This document shows positions 23,161 through 36,600 of a stretch of DNA of 64,000 nt, piece after piece; position 1 is the stretch's first letter; every line of letters starts with the position of its first letter. The position numbers and the translations under genes were made by a program. A model generated the notes under the pieces. It was not told where the DNA came from. It made no database searches and was given only the letters and a program-made list of their open reading frames with translations. This stretch comes from Malania oleifera (taxonomy: Eukaryota; Streptophyta; Magnoliopsida; Santalales; Ximeniaceae): contig NC_080428.1 in assembly GCF_029873635.1 (NCBI RefSeq), forward strand, positions 69,957,101-70,021,100, read 5' to 3'.

Positions 23161-25284
23161 CCAAGCACTTGCTTTTGGGTAGATGTCATTCAGCAAGGTG
23201 TAGAAAAAGTCTTTCAAAAAGATGTACAAGTTGATCACCTAGAACGATCCTTGCAGCAGATTACAACACAGCAGCGTGTGGGGAGGCTAGAACCTATGGT
23301 AGCAAGGACGGATTCTGTAATCTCTAAAGGAAAGATGCAACGACCTATATCTCTAGAGTTGAAACAATTCCCTGAGCATCTTCGCTATGCATTCTCGGGT
23401 GATGCGTATGAAAATGCAAAAATCTACAAAGAGCAAACGAAGAAGTGGCATGAAAAATAGATTCATAGGTGTGAGTTTGCTCCAGGACAACAGATTCTAC
23501 TCTTCAACTCACGATTAAAACTCTTCCCAGGAAATATATTCAGAGTTAATGGTCAGAGATTGAAGCACTATTATGGAGAACAAATGGAGAGGAACTGTGC
23601 ATTTATTCCTCTTGGTGATCCTGGTTGATGAAGATTGAAACGTCTGGCTGGAGACGTTAAAACAAGCGTTTATGGGAGGCAACCCAAAGAGTTTTTCTTT
23701 TGTTTATTTCCTTTATCTTTATTATTTATTTATTTATCTATGCACTTTTGAATAATTTAGATTTTCGATGCAGGTTTATTTGGCATGAGTACAGAGCTGA
23801 AAATTAAACTCCTCGACGGATTCACCAATAAGTCAAGGAAGTTTCTTTCTTTTCTTCAATCCTTCTCATTTTTTATTAACATTGAAAAAAAAAAAAAAGT
23901 GTGAATATGGATGATTAGGCCATGCGTGACCCTACTTATGCCCTTCATATACTTGCATATAACCTAGGAGTACATACTTGGGTCATTTATGTGTGGTTCC
24001 TATTTATATGGCTAAACTAGGAATCGTAACTCATTGAAAGTTGATTGGTAGTGCAATTGTGTTAATCTAGCTATATAAACTCTTGTATCTACATGGTATC
24101 TCTTGAGGCTAAAAAATGCACGTTCACGTGACTTGTAGCACTTAATGTTCCTTGTGAACACTGAGAGAGCGCCCGTAGAGACTTCGACACCTTGTGAGGT
24201 ACTGTTGAGCCATTTATCGCTCTTTTGAGTTTTGACGTCAACTCAGAATTCATGAAACTCAACTTTCCCTATTTTTTTTCTGGATACTCTTTGTACACTA
24301 GTCTTGGTTTTTGAATTGCTAACCTCGAGGTGACATCTAGTGGGGAGATAAAAACTTAGGTCTTGTAGCCTACTCAAGATGTGAAGGCCGAACCAACCCT
24401 AGAAATAGACTTATTTCATGGACTCTTATTTGAGCTTAATGCACATGGGTGGTATGAAAACAATAAAAGAAGTGTTATGATTGTCCTACTTGACCATGAA
24501 AAGAAAGATATTGAAAAATGAGCAGAAGAAAGAAAAAGAGAAATAGAAATACCCTAGAAGAGGTGAAAGATTAATACCTACTCCACACAACTACAACAAA
24601 AGTCAGGGACAGGACGCATGTTATCCACATATGAAGACTCTTCACCCTCCTAATGCCTCAAATGTATTCACGCCTAGTTTGTGAATAAGTTGATCTAGGG
24701 TGGTCTCGGTTGGACATAGCGAGTAGGTGAGAAGATGCTAGGGTGAAGGACCCGACACCTCCTAAATAGGTTTGATCCTTTTCAGACTAGTCCACTCCAT
24801 ACATTTAGCGTTTGTTCCTTGCAGTATGTGGGATGTTTGATCATGACACTCCTTCTCACATACGATGAGTGAACCCATCCTTTTTGAGTGTTTTTGAGGG
24901 TATACCAGTTAGGCCGAGTCAAAGCGACAGTTCATTAGGTGTCCACGGATATCTTGGGTGTAATGAGTCACACACATTACACGTGCTTCAAGATTTCGCC
25001 TATTTATACTTGAATTTATATGGCTACATTAACTTTGAATTGTGCTCGCTGGTTAATTTTACGTGAGTTTATTGTTCTTAATGGCTATATAATGATGAGA
25101 TTTGTATGAATGACTTACTTCGGAGTTGCGTGAATTGGGTATGAATGAGTTTGTGTGTAATTTGGTGATATTCCTGTATGTGAAAGGGTATGGTTGTGTT
25201 GCCTGAGTATTCATTCATTGAAATTGGTATAACACCACCCTGAATTGCATTGACGTTATTTGCTAGGGACTAGCAAAACTTTAG

Positions 25285-25292
25285 TTGGGGGG
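25285..25292 (+). other. Polypurine tract of the gypsy element
   Basis: A short G-rich run (GTTGGGGGG) directly abuts the right LTR, the expected position for plus-strand priming. Confidence 0.6.
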
Positions 25293-27027
25293 TGTGATTA
25301 CGCGCTTAAATTGCGTAATTAGGTGCTTTAATTCATGCATTGGGAATCTTATTTTGTATTTAAATGCCTAATTACTCTCAATATTTTAACATTATGTTCT
25401 ATTTATAATATTTGAGTTTTATTAAGTAATTCATGAAATTTTTGTATTTTTTCTTGTAGGGCAACTATTGGAAGCCAAAAACCAATGACACTTTTTAATC
25501 TGTGTATCGAAATCAGATGTGAAGTTAGCATACGCCGTTTTATAGATTATTTCGACAATTCTTCGTAATCTTGGCGTAACTTTCTCATCCGAGCTTCGAT
25601 CGAGACGATTCAAAATTCTGGAAAAAACTGAAAAAGAGCTCTACATCTTTTGTGTTTTAAGCTTTGAGAGTTACGAGCTGTAAGAGGGTCGAAAGTGGGC
25701 TTGAAAGAGGAGGGCAGTTCGTGTACCTTTGAAAAAAAAGAGAAAAAGAAAATAAAAAAATAAAAAAATGAGATGTGACCCGGCCATGCAGCCGGGTCAT
25801 CTCATATGGGTGAGGCACTGGGTACAAAGAAAGGAAAGACAAAAGAATGGAAAGACAAAAGAAAGGAAAGAAAAGCAAAGAAAGAAAAGTCAAAAGGAAA
25901 GGAAGGAATGAAAAAGTAAAAGAAGGGGGTTTCCTTGGGGGAGAGCAGGATGCGAGAAGAGAAAGAGGGGGGCAGCGTCGCTGGGCTGGAAAGAGGCCGC
26001 ACCATAGGAGAAAAAAAATATATATATTTTTCTTGGGGAGACACACAAGGGAGGCCAAACCACAGAAAATTTCTTGAAAAAATTATTTTTTGGGAGTTTT
26101 CTTGTGGTTTTCTTTTGGGGGTGCTGCGAAGATACACACACAACCAACAAAGAAGAGTTGGAAGCACGCAAAAATAATATCTTTTCAGAATAGAAGGAGG
26201 TGAACAATGGCGGTGTTCGGGGTGTTCGTGACGTGCAACGGCGGTGCGGCGAGTGTTGATCTTTTCCGTACGCTCCAAATTGAAGAAAATATGGTGAAAT
26301 CTGTTATGTTGGATTTAATTTTCGGAATGAACTAAATTTTTGAATTTTAGGAAAACAATGTAGTCAGTTTCGAACTATGCTTGCTCTTTGATGCTAATTT
26401 GAAGTATTTTTCATTAATGTTTGTTTGAGTTATTCTGTGCCTAATGCTTTTAATTAACTGGTCATTAATTAAATGATTTTAGTCTTATGATTTGCTACCG
26501 AAAAGGGGGGATTATAGGATAGATCTTGGATAATTCAACGTAGGTGAATATACAGATCGAAAGATTTGTATGAACCTGCGTAGCATTAAAAATCGAGGGT
26601 CTTACTGCATTCTTGCGTTATTAATTTGCATGCTCTTATGTTAAATAATAAATAAGAATAGGTTCTGATTGACTATCAAAAGAGGCTTTTGGAAAAATTG
26701 GCGATTTGCTAACAAAGAGAGAAAACGAAGTTGAATTAGCTAAATGAGTAAAGCATAGTGAGAAATTAGGTGAAATCGATTTCCTAGAAGTTTTCACCAT
26801 CATCAATTTGACACGCGGTATCCAGTTTTAAATTCTCCTGAATAGTTTATTTAAAGTAGCTTTGTTTAAATTTCGCAGTCTAAAATTATTAATTTTTTAA
26901 AATAAAATCAAGATTAGTAAAATTTCGGTACTTGATAAAATTAAGACATCAATCCCTAAGGACGATACTCTACACATCATTATATTATAAAACTACAATA
27001 CTATGCACTTGCAGTTTGCACCAGTCA
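25293..27027 (+). repeat. Right LTR of the gypsy element
   Basis: Begins TGTGATTACGCGCTTAAATT and ends CACCAGTCA. Collinear with 19086-20817, with scattered substitutions and small changes in A-rich runs. Confidence 0.92.
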
Positions 27028-27677
27028 GTATGCAAGAACAGAATAAAATGGAATGAAATGACTCCATAATTTTTTATTTCGTTCCAGATTTCCAATCACA
27101 ATCCATTGTGATCCAGCAACCCAAACATCAGATCGACTAATGGCTAATCAATGCTCTTAGTCCCAAGAGAACGCAAATAATTTCTATTTCCAAACATTTT
27201 ACAATTAAACAAAGCACGTACAATATCACCATCTTCTATATTCAACAAAATTTTCAACACAATTTACAGTGTCAATGCAAGGTACAACAATACCTCATCA
27301 TGCTTATTTCAGAAACATTTTCACAAACTATTACCCTATATATGAATATAACATGTGTACAAGGCATCCCCTTACCATGCCCAAGGTGCATGCACCAGCC
27401 CCAGTTTTAGTTTTACGCGGTTACCTTCTCATTTATTTTTGGCACCCAACACCAGACAAGCCTGAACAATTTTCCACAATTGCAGAAGAACCAGGCTTCT
27501 TTGATCATGAATATATATTCTATCTAGTATAAGTTGCTGCCAGTTTAATGTTCATTGACTGCATCAACTCCCAACAATTTTACCACCTTGTCTTCCTTCT
27601 GTCTCGTAAATACAAATTTCTAGTATTCCATGTAGAGGCAATCTGTAAAACACAGAAACATCGCGGTCATACTAATT
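27028..27677. other. Spacer including the AMY3 3' UTR
   Basis: Lies between the gypsy element and the AMY3 stop codon. An AATAAA on the minus strand at about 27432-27437, some 240 bases past the stop, is a plausible polyadenylation signal. No other gene seen. Confidence 0.45.
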
Positions 27678-30600
27678 TTATGATGCTTCCCAGACCCTAT
27701 AATCTCTTCCCTCAATGGATGTAGACCATTTCTTCGACCCATTTGGGGGCTCATAGTATCCCGGTCCGATCTTCATTGCCACCTTGTCATCAATGATGGC
27801 GGCATACACATCCCTCTCAGCCTTCGTTATTTGAACCTGAAATATGCACACACAGGTGAACAAAAACATGGGAGAAGCAAAACAGTAGTTACCATTGTTT
27901 TTCAAGCCAATACAAGTTAAACACAAGACTATTCTAAGATGCTAAAGATATTTATGGTTCCTATTCTTGCAAGCAGACTTCAAATAACAAATGAATCAAC
28001 AGGAAGGAGACAGCTTGCCCCTCACTGATTCACATAGCTTGGAAGCCCCAAGACAACCTTCATTTTGGCTTTGTACATTTGTAAGGTCTTCTAGGTCAAA
28101 ATTTTACCCCTCAATGCAGACTAGGCTATTATTAATTTTAACAATTAACTGTGCACACAGTTGAACACTACAAGAAAACTGATTTTTAGTGATGAAAGTA
28201 TTAGCGGCGGTTTGAATTTCATCACTAAAAGTATCCTATTAGTGACAGTTCTGAAAAACCGTCACTAATAGTTAAAAGTATTAGTGACGTGACGGTTCAC
28301 TAATATTTTCATCACTAAAAACCATCTTTCCCACACAAACCATTGCAGGTAATCACTTTTTGCGTAGAAATTATCCCAAGCAAATATTCACGACGATTTT
28401 TGGGGTGTTAATGACGATTTCAATGCGTCACTAATAGTATTGTACTAGTAAAAAAAAGTCAACAATATTAGTGACGGTTTGAAAAATTCATCACTAATAA
28501 TGGACTATTAGTAACAGTTTATAAAATTCGTCAATATCAGTCTAGTATTAGTGATGGTTTACAAAACCGTCACTAATAATTTTGTTTATTTAAAAAATAT
28601 TAAAATTATTTATTTAACTATATTAGTGACGATTCCAAAAATTGTCACTATTATTCTATTATTAGTGATGGTTTATGAAAACCGTCACTAATAGTGTTTT
28701 TATTTAAAAAATATAAAAATTAACTATTTATTATATTAGTGACGGTTCCAAAAATTCGTCGCTATTAGTCTATTATTAGTGACATTTTGTGAAAACCGTC
28801 ACTAATAGTGTTTTTATTTAAAAAATATAAAAATAATTTAATTAACAATATTAGTGACGGTTTAAAAAATTCGTCACCAATAATGGGCTATTAGTGACGG
28901 CTTATGGAATTCATCACTAATAGTCTAGTATTAGTGACGGTTTATAAAACCGTCACTAATAATTTTCTTTATTTAAAGAATATTAAAACAATTTATTTAA
29001 CTATTTTAGTGACCAAACACACACAAAAAAAAAAAAAAAAAAAAAAGAGGCTAGGACAAGAACAACCCTAATCATGCTCACGGACTAAACAACCATAAAC
29101 CAGAAAACAGTGAACAAGATGCAGGAAATGCATTCTACTCGAGCACACCAATCTTATACATAACCATACATCCACACACAGTCGATTCAAAATTCCATTT
29201 TTAAACCTTCTGCGCACAAAACATTTTAAAATAGAATTTTGAACTTCTGACTTAGCATTTTGTACTCCTAAAACAAAAATTTTAACAAAACAAGAACATA
29301 TACTTTTGCAAATTTGATGAAAGTACATATACTTTTGCAAATTTGATGAAAGTTGTATATATTAGCCGAGTTAGGAGCTCAAGTCACCCAATGATCACAA
29401 GTCAAAACCCAATCGAAGAACAGTGTAGCTAGGGTTTGAAGCTAGGGTTTGAAGAACCCTAAAGCTTCGACCACAATCACTCGGAATCCAGCGAGGGGCT
29501 ACGAGTCGGCAAGACGAGAACGACAGAGCCGTGGCGAAAGGGTGTCGCTGGGGAGTGAAGGAGAAAAGGAGCAAGATTGGAGGGAAAGGAGCGAGATTGG
29601 GGGAACAGGCGCAGGTCACTAATATTGTTCATAAATAATTTTTTTTTTTTTAAATTAAAACTATTAGTAACTATTTTACTAAACCATCACTAATAACAAA
29701 CCATTAGCAACGAATTTTATAAATATTACTAATATAGTTAACTAAATTATTTTTATATTTTTTTAAATAAAAATACTATTAGTGACGAATTCCATGAACC
29801 GTCACTAATAGCCTCTTATTAGTGAGGAATTTTCCAAACCGTCACTAATATTGTTAACTAAATTATTTTTTATTTCTTAAATAAAAACACTATTAGTGAC
29901 AGTTTTCATAAACCGTCACTAATAATATACTAATAACGACGAGTTTTTGGAACCGTCACTAATATAGTAAATAATTTATTTTTATATTTTTTTTAAATAA
30001 AAACACTATTAGTAACGATTTTCATAAACCGTCACTAATAATAGAATACTAGCAACGAATTTTTGGAACTGTCACTAATATAGTTAAATAAATTGTTTTA
30101 ATATTTTTTTAAATAAAAAAAATTATTAGTGACGGTTTTATAAACCGTCACTAATACTAGACTATTAGTGACGAATTCCATAAACCGTCACTAATAGCCT
30201 ATTATTAGTGACAAATTTTTCAAACCATCACTAATATTATTAACTAAATTATTTTTATATTTTTTAAATGAAAACACTATTAGTAACGGATTTCACAAAC
30301 CGTCACTAATAATAGACTAATAGCGACGAATTTTTGGAACCGTTACTAATATAGTAAATAATTTGTTTATATATTTTTTAAATAAAAACATTATTAGTGA
30401 CGGTTTATGAAAACCGTCACTAATAATAGAATAATACCGACGAATTTTTGGAACCGTCACTAATATAATTAAATAAATTGCTTTAATATTTTTTAAATAA
30501 ACAAAATTATTAGTGAAGATTTTTTAAATCGTCACTAATACAACACTGGTAGTGACGAATTCCATAAACCGTCACTAATAGTCCATTATTAGTGATAAAT

Positions 30601-33600
30601 TTTTCAAACTATCACTAATATTGTTGACTTTTTATTACTAGTATAATACTATTAGCGACGGTTTATTAACCATCACTAATAAGTGTCTTTTAGTGACGCA
30701 TTGAAATCGTCACTAACACCCCAAAAATCGTCGCTAATATTTTCCCGAGATAGTTTCTGCACGAACAATGATTTTCCCATGATGGTTTGCGCGGGAAAAC
30801 TGGTTTTTAGTGACGGAAGTATTAGGGCACTTTTAGTGACGAAATTCAAACCGTCACTAATACTTCCATCACTAAAAACCAATTTTCTTGTAGTGCATTA
30901 TGAGATCGAGAATGGGGATATGGGCATATATTGTAGTGCCACAATATATGCTTGGAAATTTTAGAGACAAAACACTTGTTGGCATGCAAAAATGCAGAAA
31001 TTTTTTTAAAAAATAAATGCTCATGGACATTCAATACCTCTCATACAGCTAGCAATATGCACTTACCGAGCAATCTGAAAATCCCTCCCCCATATAAATG
31101 TATGTTTACCTAGAGTAAATGCAGCCCCCACTCCCCCCCTCCCAGTCCCGGGAACTTAATTAGACACTGCAAATCACTAGTATGTTATGGGAAATAGACT
31201 TTAGTTGAGTTCAAGAAGCATCAAGTATTAAATGGAGATAATTTGATCAACTGATTTTATCAACTTTCTCTACCAGATGGAATACACCAACAGATGCTTA
31301 ATTCAATGCCACTGCCACAGTGAATAAATTTCAGTGCATACATAATTCATTTGGATAATTATCTTACACAACATTGTGTAAATTTGTCTTCTGTTACTCT
31401 GCAGCATGAATCAATTGAACATTCATATTCTTGTGTACTAACTTCATTGAACTTGCTATAGTGCCAATTAATCTTTTAAAAAAGAAAAATCAGTAGTTTG
31501 ATACTTACCGTACTCCTACAGTGGATCTTATTTCTGTTTCTGAGAGAGATAAGCGCTGAAATTTCAGATCGATATTGAGAGAAGATGTGGTCATAAAAAA
31601 CTGCCGGTGTTCCTGAATGAGTCAGAATGTAAGCATAACCTTGCATTTCTTTTCCACCAGGAAATCTCCAATGACCCTTCAGTGGACCAAAAAGATGAGT
31701 TAGGTAATGCATTCACAAAAAAAAATGATGCCATAAGTAAAACAGTAAATGGAATTCTGGATCTTTTTAAAAACTTTATAGGCCTGTATGTATTCCCTTC
31801 TGCCAAAAACACAAAAGCAATAGATTAAGCCTGTCCAAGAAATAGCTTCCATTTGAGTCGCATGGACAAATTAGCATTGACACCTCATAAAGGGACACTA
31901 AACATGGAGGCTGCTGTACATGTCACTCCAACATACACAAACATGCGTTTGAGATGTCTCCAAGTTGTATAGAATTCTGTGATAATTTTTTCTTGAGCAG
32001 TGAGCAAGAAACATGAGGACATCCCCTAGTGATGAGCTTGACATATAATGAGAAAATAAATGCCTATTTCTTTTTTGAACATTGAGATTCATGCTACTTT
32101 TTAAAAGTTAAAAAAGTGGGGTAAATGGTGAGTTCAAGGGAGGGAGGATGATAGTTGTGTAGAAAGGCTAGAGTTATGAAAGACGATGACAAGGGATGGA
32201 GTGGAGAATATATTACCTACACAATTATAGTTACTTAAAATAATCAACAATTAACAATCAAGCAGCCATTGCTTGACGAAATAGTGAAATCTTTAAGGGT
32301 CAATGACTCTATGCATAGTCTCACGGACGTGGAGATCTCAATGACCAAAAGAAGTCAACCTTACCAAGATCTGCCATAAGTGTCAAGGAGTCATGCCCAT
32401 GCGGCGGCAAGAGTACACCAAGTCCAGCCAAGTTGTACTCATCCTCATCTGAGGAAACACTCAAGTGTCTAATCCAATGGTCAAATCTTCACGGCTCAAC
32501 ATCCCTTGAAACAACTAAGGTCGTCACTAAGGAACATGAACTCGAACAATAAGGGAGATAAACTCACATTACACCAGTGCTAAGGGTAATTCTCATTCCC
32601 CCAACACATCCTAGTGTCGACGTATCTATCACTTGCCACCCACTAGCCAGGAGTCCGAGACTAGGGGAAGTGATATCTTACACACTTTTAGCAGGACACG
32701 AAGGATTTAACACCCCTCAATAGTCCAACAAAATCTAGAATGACATTGCCCAATAGGAGAGCCAATGGCCAAGGAGGGAGGGACATCAAACCTCTGAGTT
32801 AAGAGTATTGCAGCAATCTCATTCCCAAATGGATTGTCCATGGGGCTCCCAATTTCCTACAAAAGCCCAGGACACCCCTCAAGGATGTCAGGAGCCCGCC
32901 CCTGCAAGGTGCTCACTTAGTACCCAATAGGATACTAGGTAGGTAGGTCACCTAGTGTTTCCCCCAAAATTCGTGTCTCTGAAGTATTCCCATTCATATA
33001 TGAGTAACCACCAAGGATTTAATGATAAACATCTTAAGTTCAAGAACATAACCATTAGTACCATACGGACCAACCACAAAGTCATAATGACATACCAGAA
33101 CCATTCCCATGACAACCATATAGTCGAATCCAAGTTAATCAACCTTCCCTCCAAGTCGAATCATTTGCCAAAACCATGCATTAGGATCGCAAAACTCTAA
33201 GACCCTAACATTTTCCCCTCACTCCATCTTATCAATGTCCTCATTGATGAACATACACAAACTGATTTCTAGGAACGCTTGCAAAAACCCAACGCAGGAG
33301 GCTTCAGATAATCCACATTCGAAAGCTTATCACAGCAGCCAGACTTGTCTCTAATCACATGGTAGACTTGATCCCTAATTTGATCTGAAGACACTCGAGG
33401 AACACATCTCTAAACACAAGATCTTCATCCAAACTCAAGCCAAACTGAATGTAGCTTCCTCTGCCAACCACACACTGGTTTTTTATCCAATATGGGACTT
33501 ATCACGTCCAAGACCATGGCCAATCATAAGCTGACCGCCAACCCATATACCAACAATTCTGAAGATGGCAACACCCTTCTAAGAACTCACGCGTACAAAT

Positions 33601-36600
33601 CCTTTATATGGATCCATATTCTCAACCTTGTCTCTCAAAACTCAAACTCTTATTCAAATGAGAGCATTCACCCATTGATTCTAGGAGGCAAACCCCTTCC
33701 CAAAGCCAAACTTATTCTGAAACCAACTGAGGCTCATCTCAATGCAGCCCAACGAACAGCCATCATAACGTAGTTCTAATACTCTATATTGTACCATCTT
33801 CTGACAAACGATACAACTCCCTTCTCGCAATAGGAGAATCAAAAAATTCTGAAACCCTTGTCTGACCACAAATCAAACCAAAGACTTCTCTGTTTCTCAA
33901 AATTGTAAAGGTTTCAACATCTGAATCCGAACTCAAGGTTCCAAACTAATCTTACAATTCCGATAGATTCCATCTCAAAGGTTCTCCAAGGATGACCATC
34001 ATAAACATTATAGCTCAAAATTAACATCTTATTTCCAAAGTGAGTTCTCACCTAGGAGTCTAACAAGGCACAACTCCAAAGATGATTCCACACTCCGAAG
34101 TTTCTCCAAGTACAATCGATATTGAAACCACAGGGTGACCATATTCAACAAGACATCCAAACTTGACACTGGCATATTGTTCCAAAGGCAAGTCCCCCAC
34201 AAGGAGTCTCATGAATGCAACTCCAATGATGAGTTCACCCCAAGGAAACCCCCAAAACATGAGCAATCTCAACATCTAGGGTTCACGACCTAATTCCTCA
34301 TAAGGTAACCAACATGTTCATGCATCCCACAATTCCAAAGTTAACCATCCAGTTCAAATCCAACCACAAAGACTTTCTCGCGTCCTTAGGCTCAAAATTT
34401 GAATCACACGTCAGGTGACAATCCTCAATCTCAAGTTCCCAATCACAAGTCCTCTAACAAACCGATCTCAACCATAGTTGTGGATAACATTCTGATACCA
34501 CTGCCTTGTAGCTTAAACTCAAGCTTTCGTCTAAAAGGTGGTCCTCTAGCTCAATCATGTTGCATAAACCTACAAAACAACAACAAACAGAAAGGCCCTC
34601 TAGACAATACGGCTCATGTGCTCGTTGGCAATATGGCGCAAAGTCCCTCTAGCAGAACTCATTCCAATGCCCTCTAGCACGGGTAATGATTGGGCTGAAA
34701 GGCCAACAGCAAAATCGCACTCTCGTCAACTCCACAATTGCAACCATTAATCGCATTTCCACCAAAGGTCAAATCATAATAGCCTCTTTAGTTCCAAAGA
34801 AGTTCAATGAGCAAAATTCATTGTCCCCTTTGATTCCATACACCACTGGATAAACGCCACCACAGTGACCAACACAGAGCCACACTTTTGGCTTAAGAAC
34901 TATCTGTCTAAGGTGCTCACAACTCATCCTTCCCTATAGATATAAATATGTCACCTCCGTCTCTCTATGGTTTTGAACATCACAAGTTCCGTGAAAGGCA
35001 CCATTGAGAAAACTCCTACAATCTTCCACTTCCACCAAATCTAGGGTTATCACCTCTGCTTGTGAAACAAGGACGCTAAAAAATCTCAACGGATAAACAT
35101 CCGAGCTCCAATGCCAACCACAACAAGACAACTCCCAAAGTGTGGGCACAATACCCGCCTCAAGGGCACAAGGTATACTCATCTTAGTTCCCCTCATTCA
35201 ACCATCTTCTCTCATAAGGGGTAAACATAATCAAGTCTCCTAAGATTCACAAGATAGACAATTGAAGGCCAACTTTCTCCACATTAACCGCAATAAGTCA
35301 CATGACAAGAGGACTGCAACAAGACTACACCACCAAGTCCAACCCAACCATACTCATCCTCATCCTCATCGTAGGAAACACTCAAATGCTAACCCAGTGG
35401 TAAAGTTTCATGGCTCAACAGCCCTTGAACCAACTAAGGTCGTCACTGAGGATCCCGAACTCGAATAGTAAGGGAGATAAAACTCACATTCTACCAGCAC
35501 TAAAGGTAACTTTCATCCCCCCAACACAACCTCATGTCAAGGCACCTATCACTTACCACCCACTAGCCGAGACTAAAAGAAGTGACCACATACACAACTC
35601 GAGCAAGAGACAAGGTGGATTAATGCCCCTTGATACCCCCAATGAGGGAAAAACATCAAAATCTTCTACTTAAAAGTACCGCGCGATCTCATTCCCAAAT
35701 GGACCGTCTATGGGGCTCTTAATCTTGCATAGAAGCCCAAGACACCCCTCGAGGATGTCAAGAGTCTACCCCTAAGCACTCCTTAGGGCGCTCGCTTAGT
35801 ACTCAGAAGGATACCAGGGAGGTAGGTTGCTCTGCTTGCTTACCTTGTGTTCCCCCAAAAATCCATTTCTCCAAAGTATTCATGTTCACCACCATAAGTA
35901 TTACCCGAACTAACCCCAACGTCACAGTGACAAACCGGAACCATCCCATGACAACCGTATAGTCGAATCCAAGTTAACCAACCTTCATTTCAAGTCAAAA
36001 TCATATGCCAAAACCATGTGTTAGGGTTGTAAAACTCTAACTTGAGACATAGCCTTGACTCTTAAGAGTGGCCACTTCATGCAAAATGCTCAAGACTAGA
36101 CCCATAACATGCCATTTGGTTTGCTAAACAGAATCGACACATGATGAAAGTTATGTTGGAATGAGTGGAACAAATAAAGTAATTCCAAATTTTGATTGGT
36201 ACAAGCAATGTAATCTAGAAGGCTATGTCAATTCCATTTCAATGTTTGTTTTATGCAATGAAAACAAGGGAATGCAATCAATTTTATGTTAAGTTACCAA
36301 TATATCTCCTTATGTCAATTTGAAAAATTGAAAAATTAAAACACAAAATTTTATACTTTAATAGGTGACAAACAAAAATATACTAAATATTAAAATAATA
36401 TATAACAAACAAACAAATTCACTCATCATAAAATACCATAAACAATATTATTACTTAAATAAAAGTAAAACTAAAACAATAATATAATATTATAGTAATA
36501 ATGTAACAATTTATCATGATAGTGGAATACATGTACAACAGATTTAACAATGAAAATTTAATAGAAATATAATAAAGTAATATCATGCAAATATTAAAAT

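Larger units (their letters stand above)
19086..27027 (+). mobile_element. Ty3/gypsy LTR element, Athila/Tat type, gag-protease only
   Basis: Two direct LTRs (19086-20817 and 25293-27027, about 1.73 kb) bracket a 4.5-kb interior. An Asp-tRNA-type primer site follows the left LTR and a G-rich polypurine tract precedes the right one. The interior holds a gag-like region and an aspartic protease domain; reverse transcriptase, RNase H and integrase domains are not recognised. It is broken: the gag-protease part carries about two breaks, and its movement would depend on other elements. The LTRs differ by roughly 3-5% by eye, suggesting an insertion around one to two million years old at commonly used plant rates. 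The flanks share only GTA(T), so no clean target duplication is seen. Confidence 0.9.

Noticed and set aside
28166-30895. Regular repeats with spacers, superficially CRISPR-like
   Set aside because: Repeats occur in both orientations, vary in sequence, and are bounded by CACTA termini in a plant intron. They are subterminal repeats of a DNA transposon.
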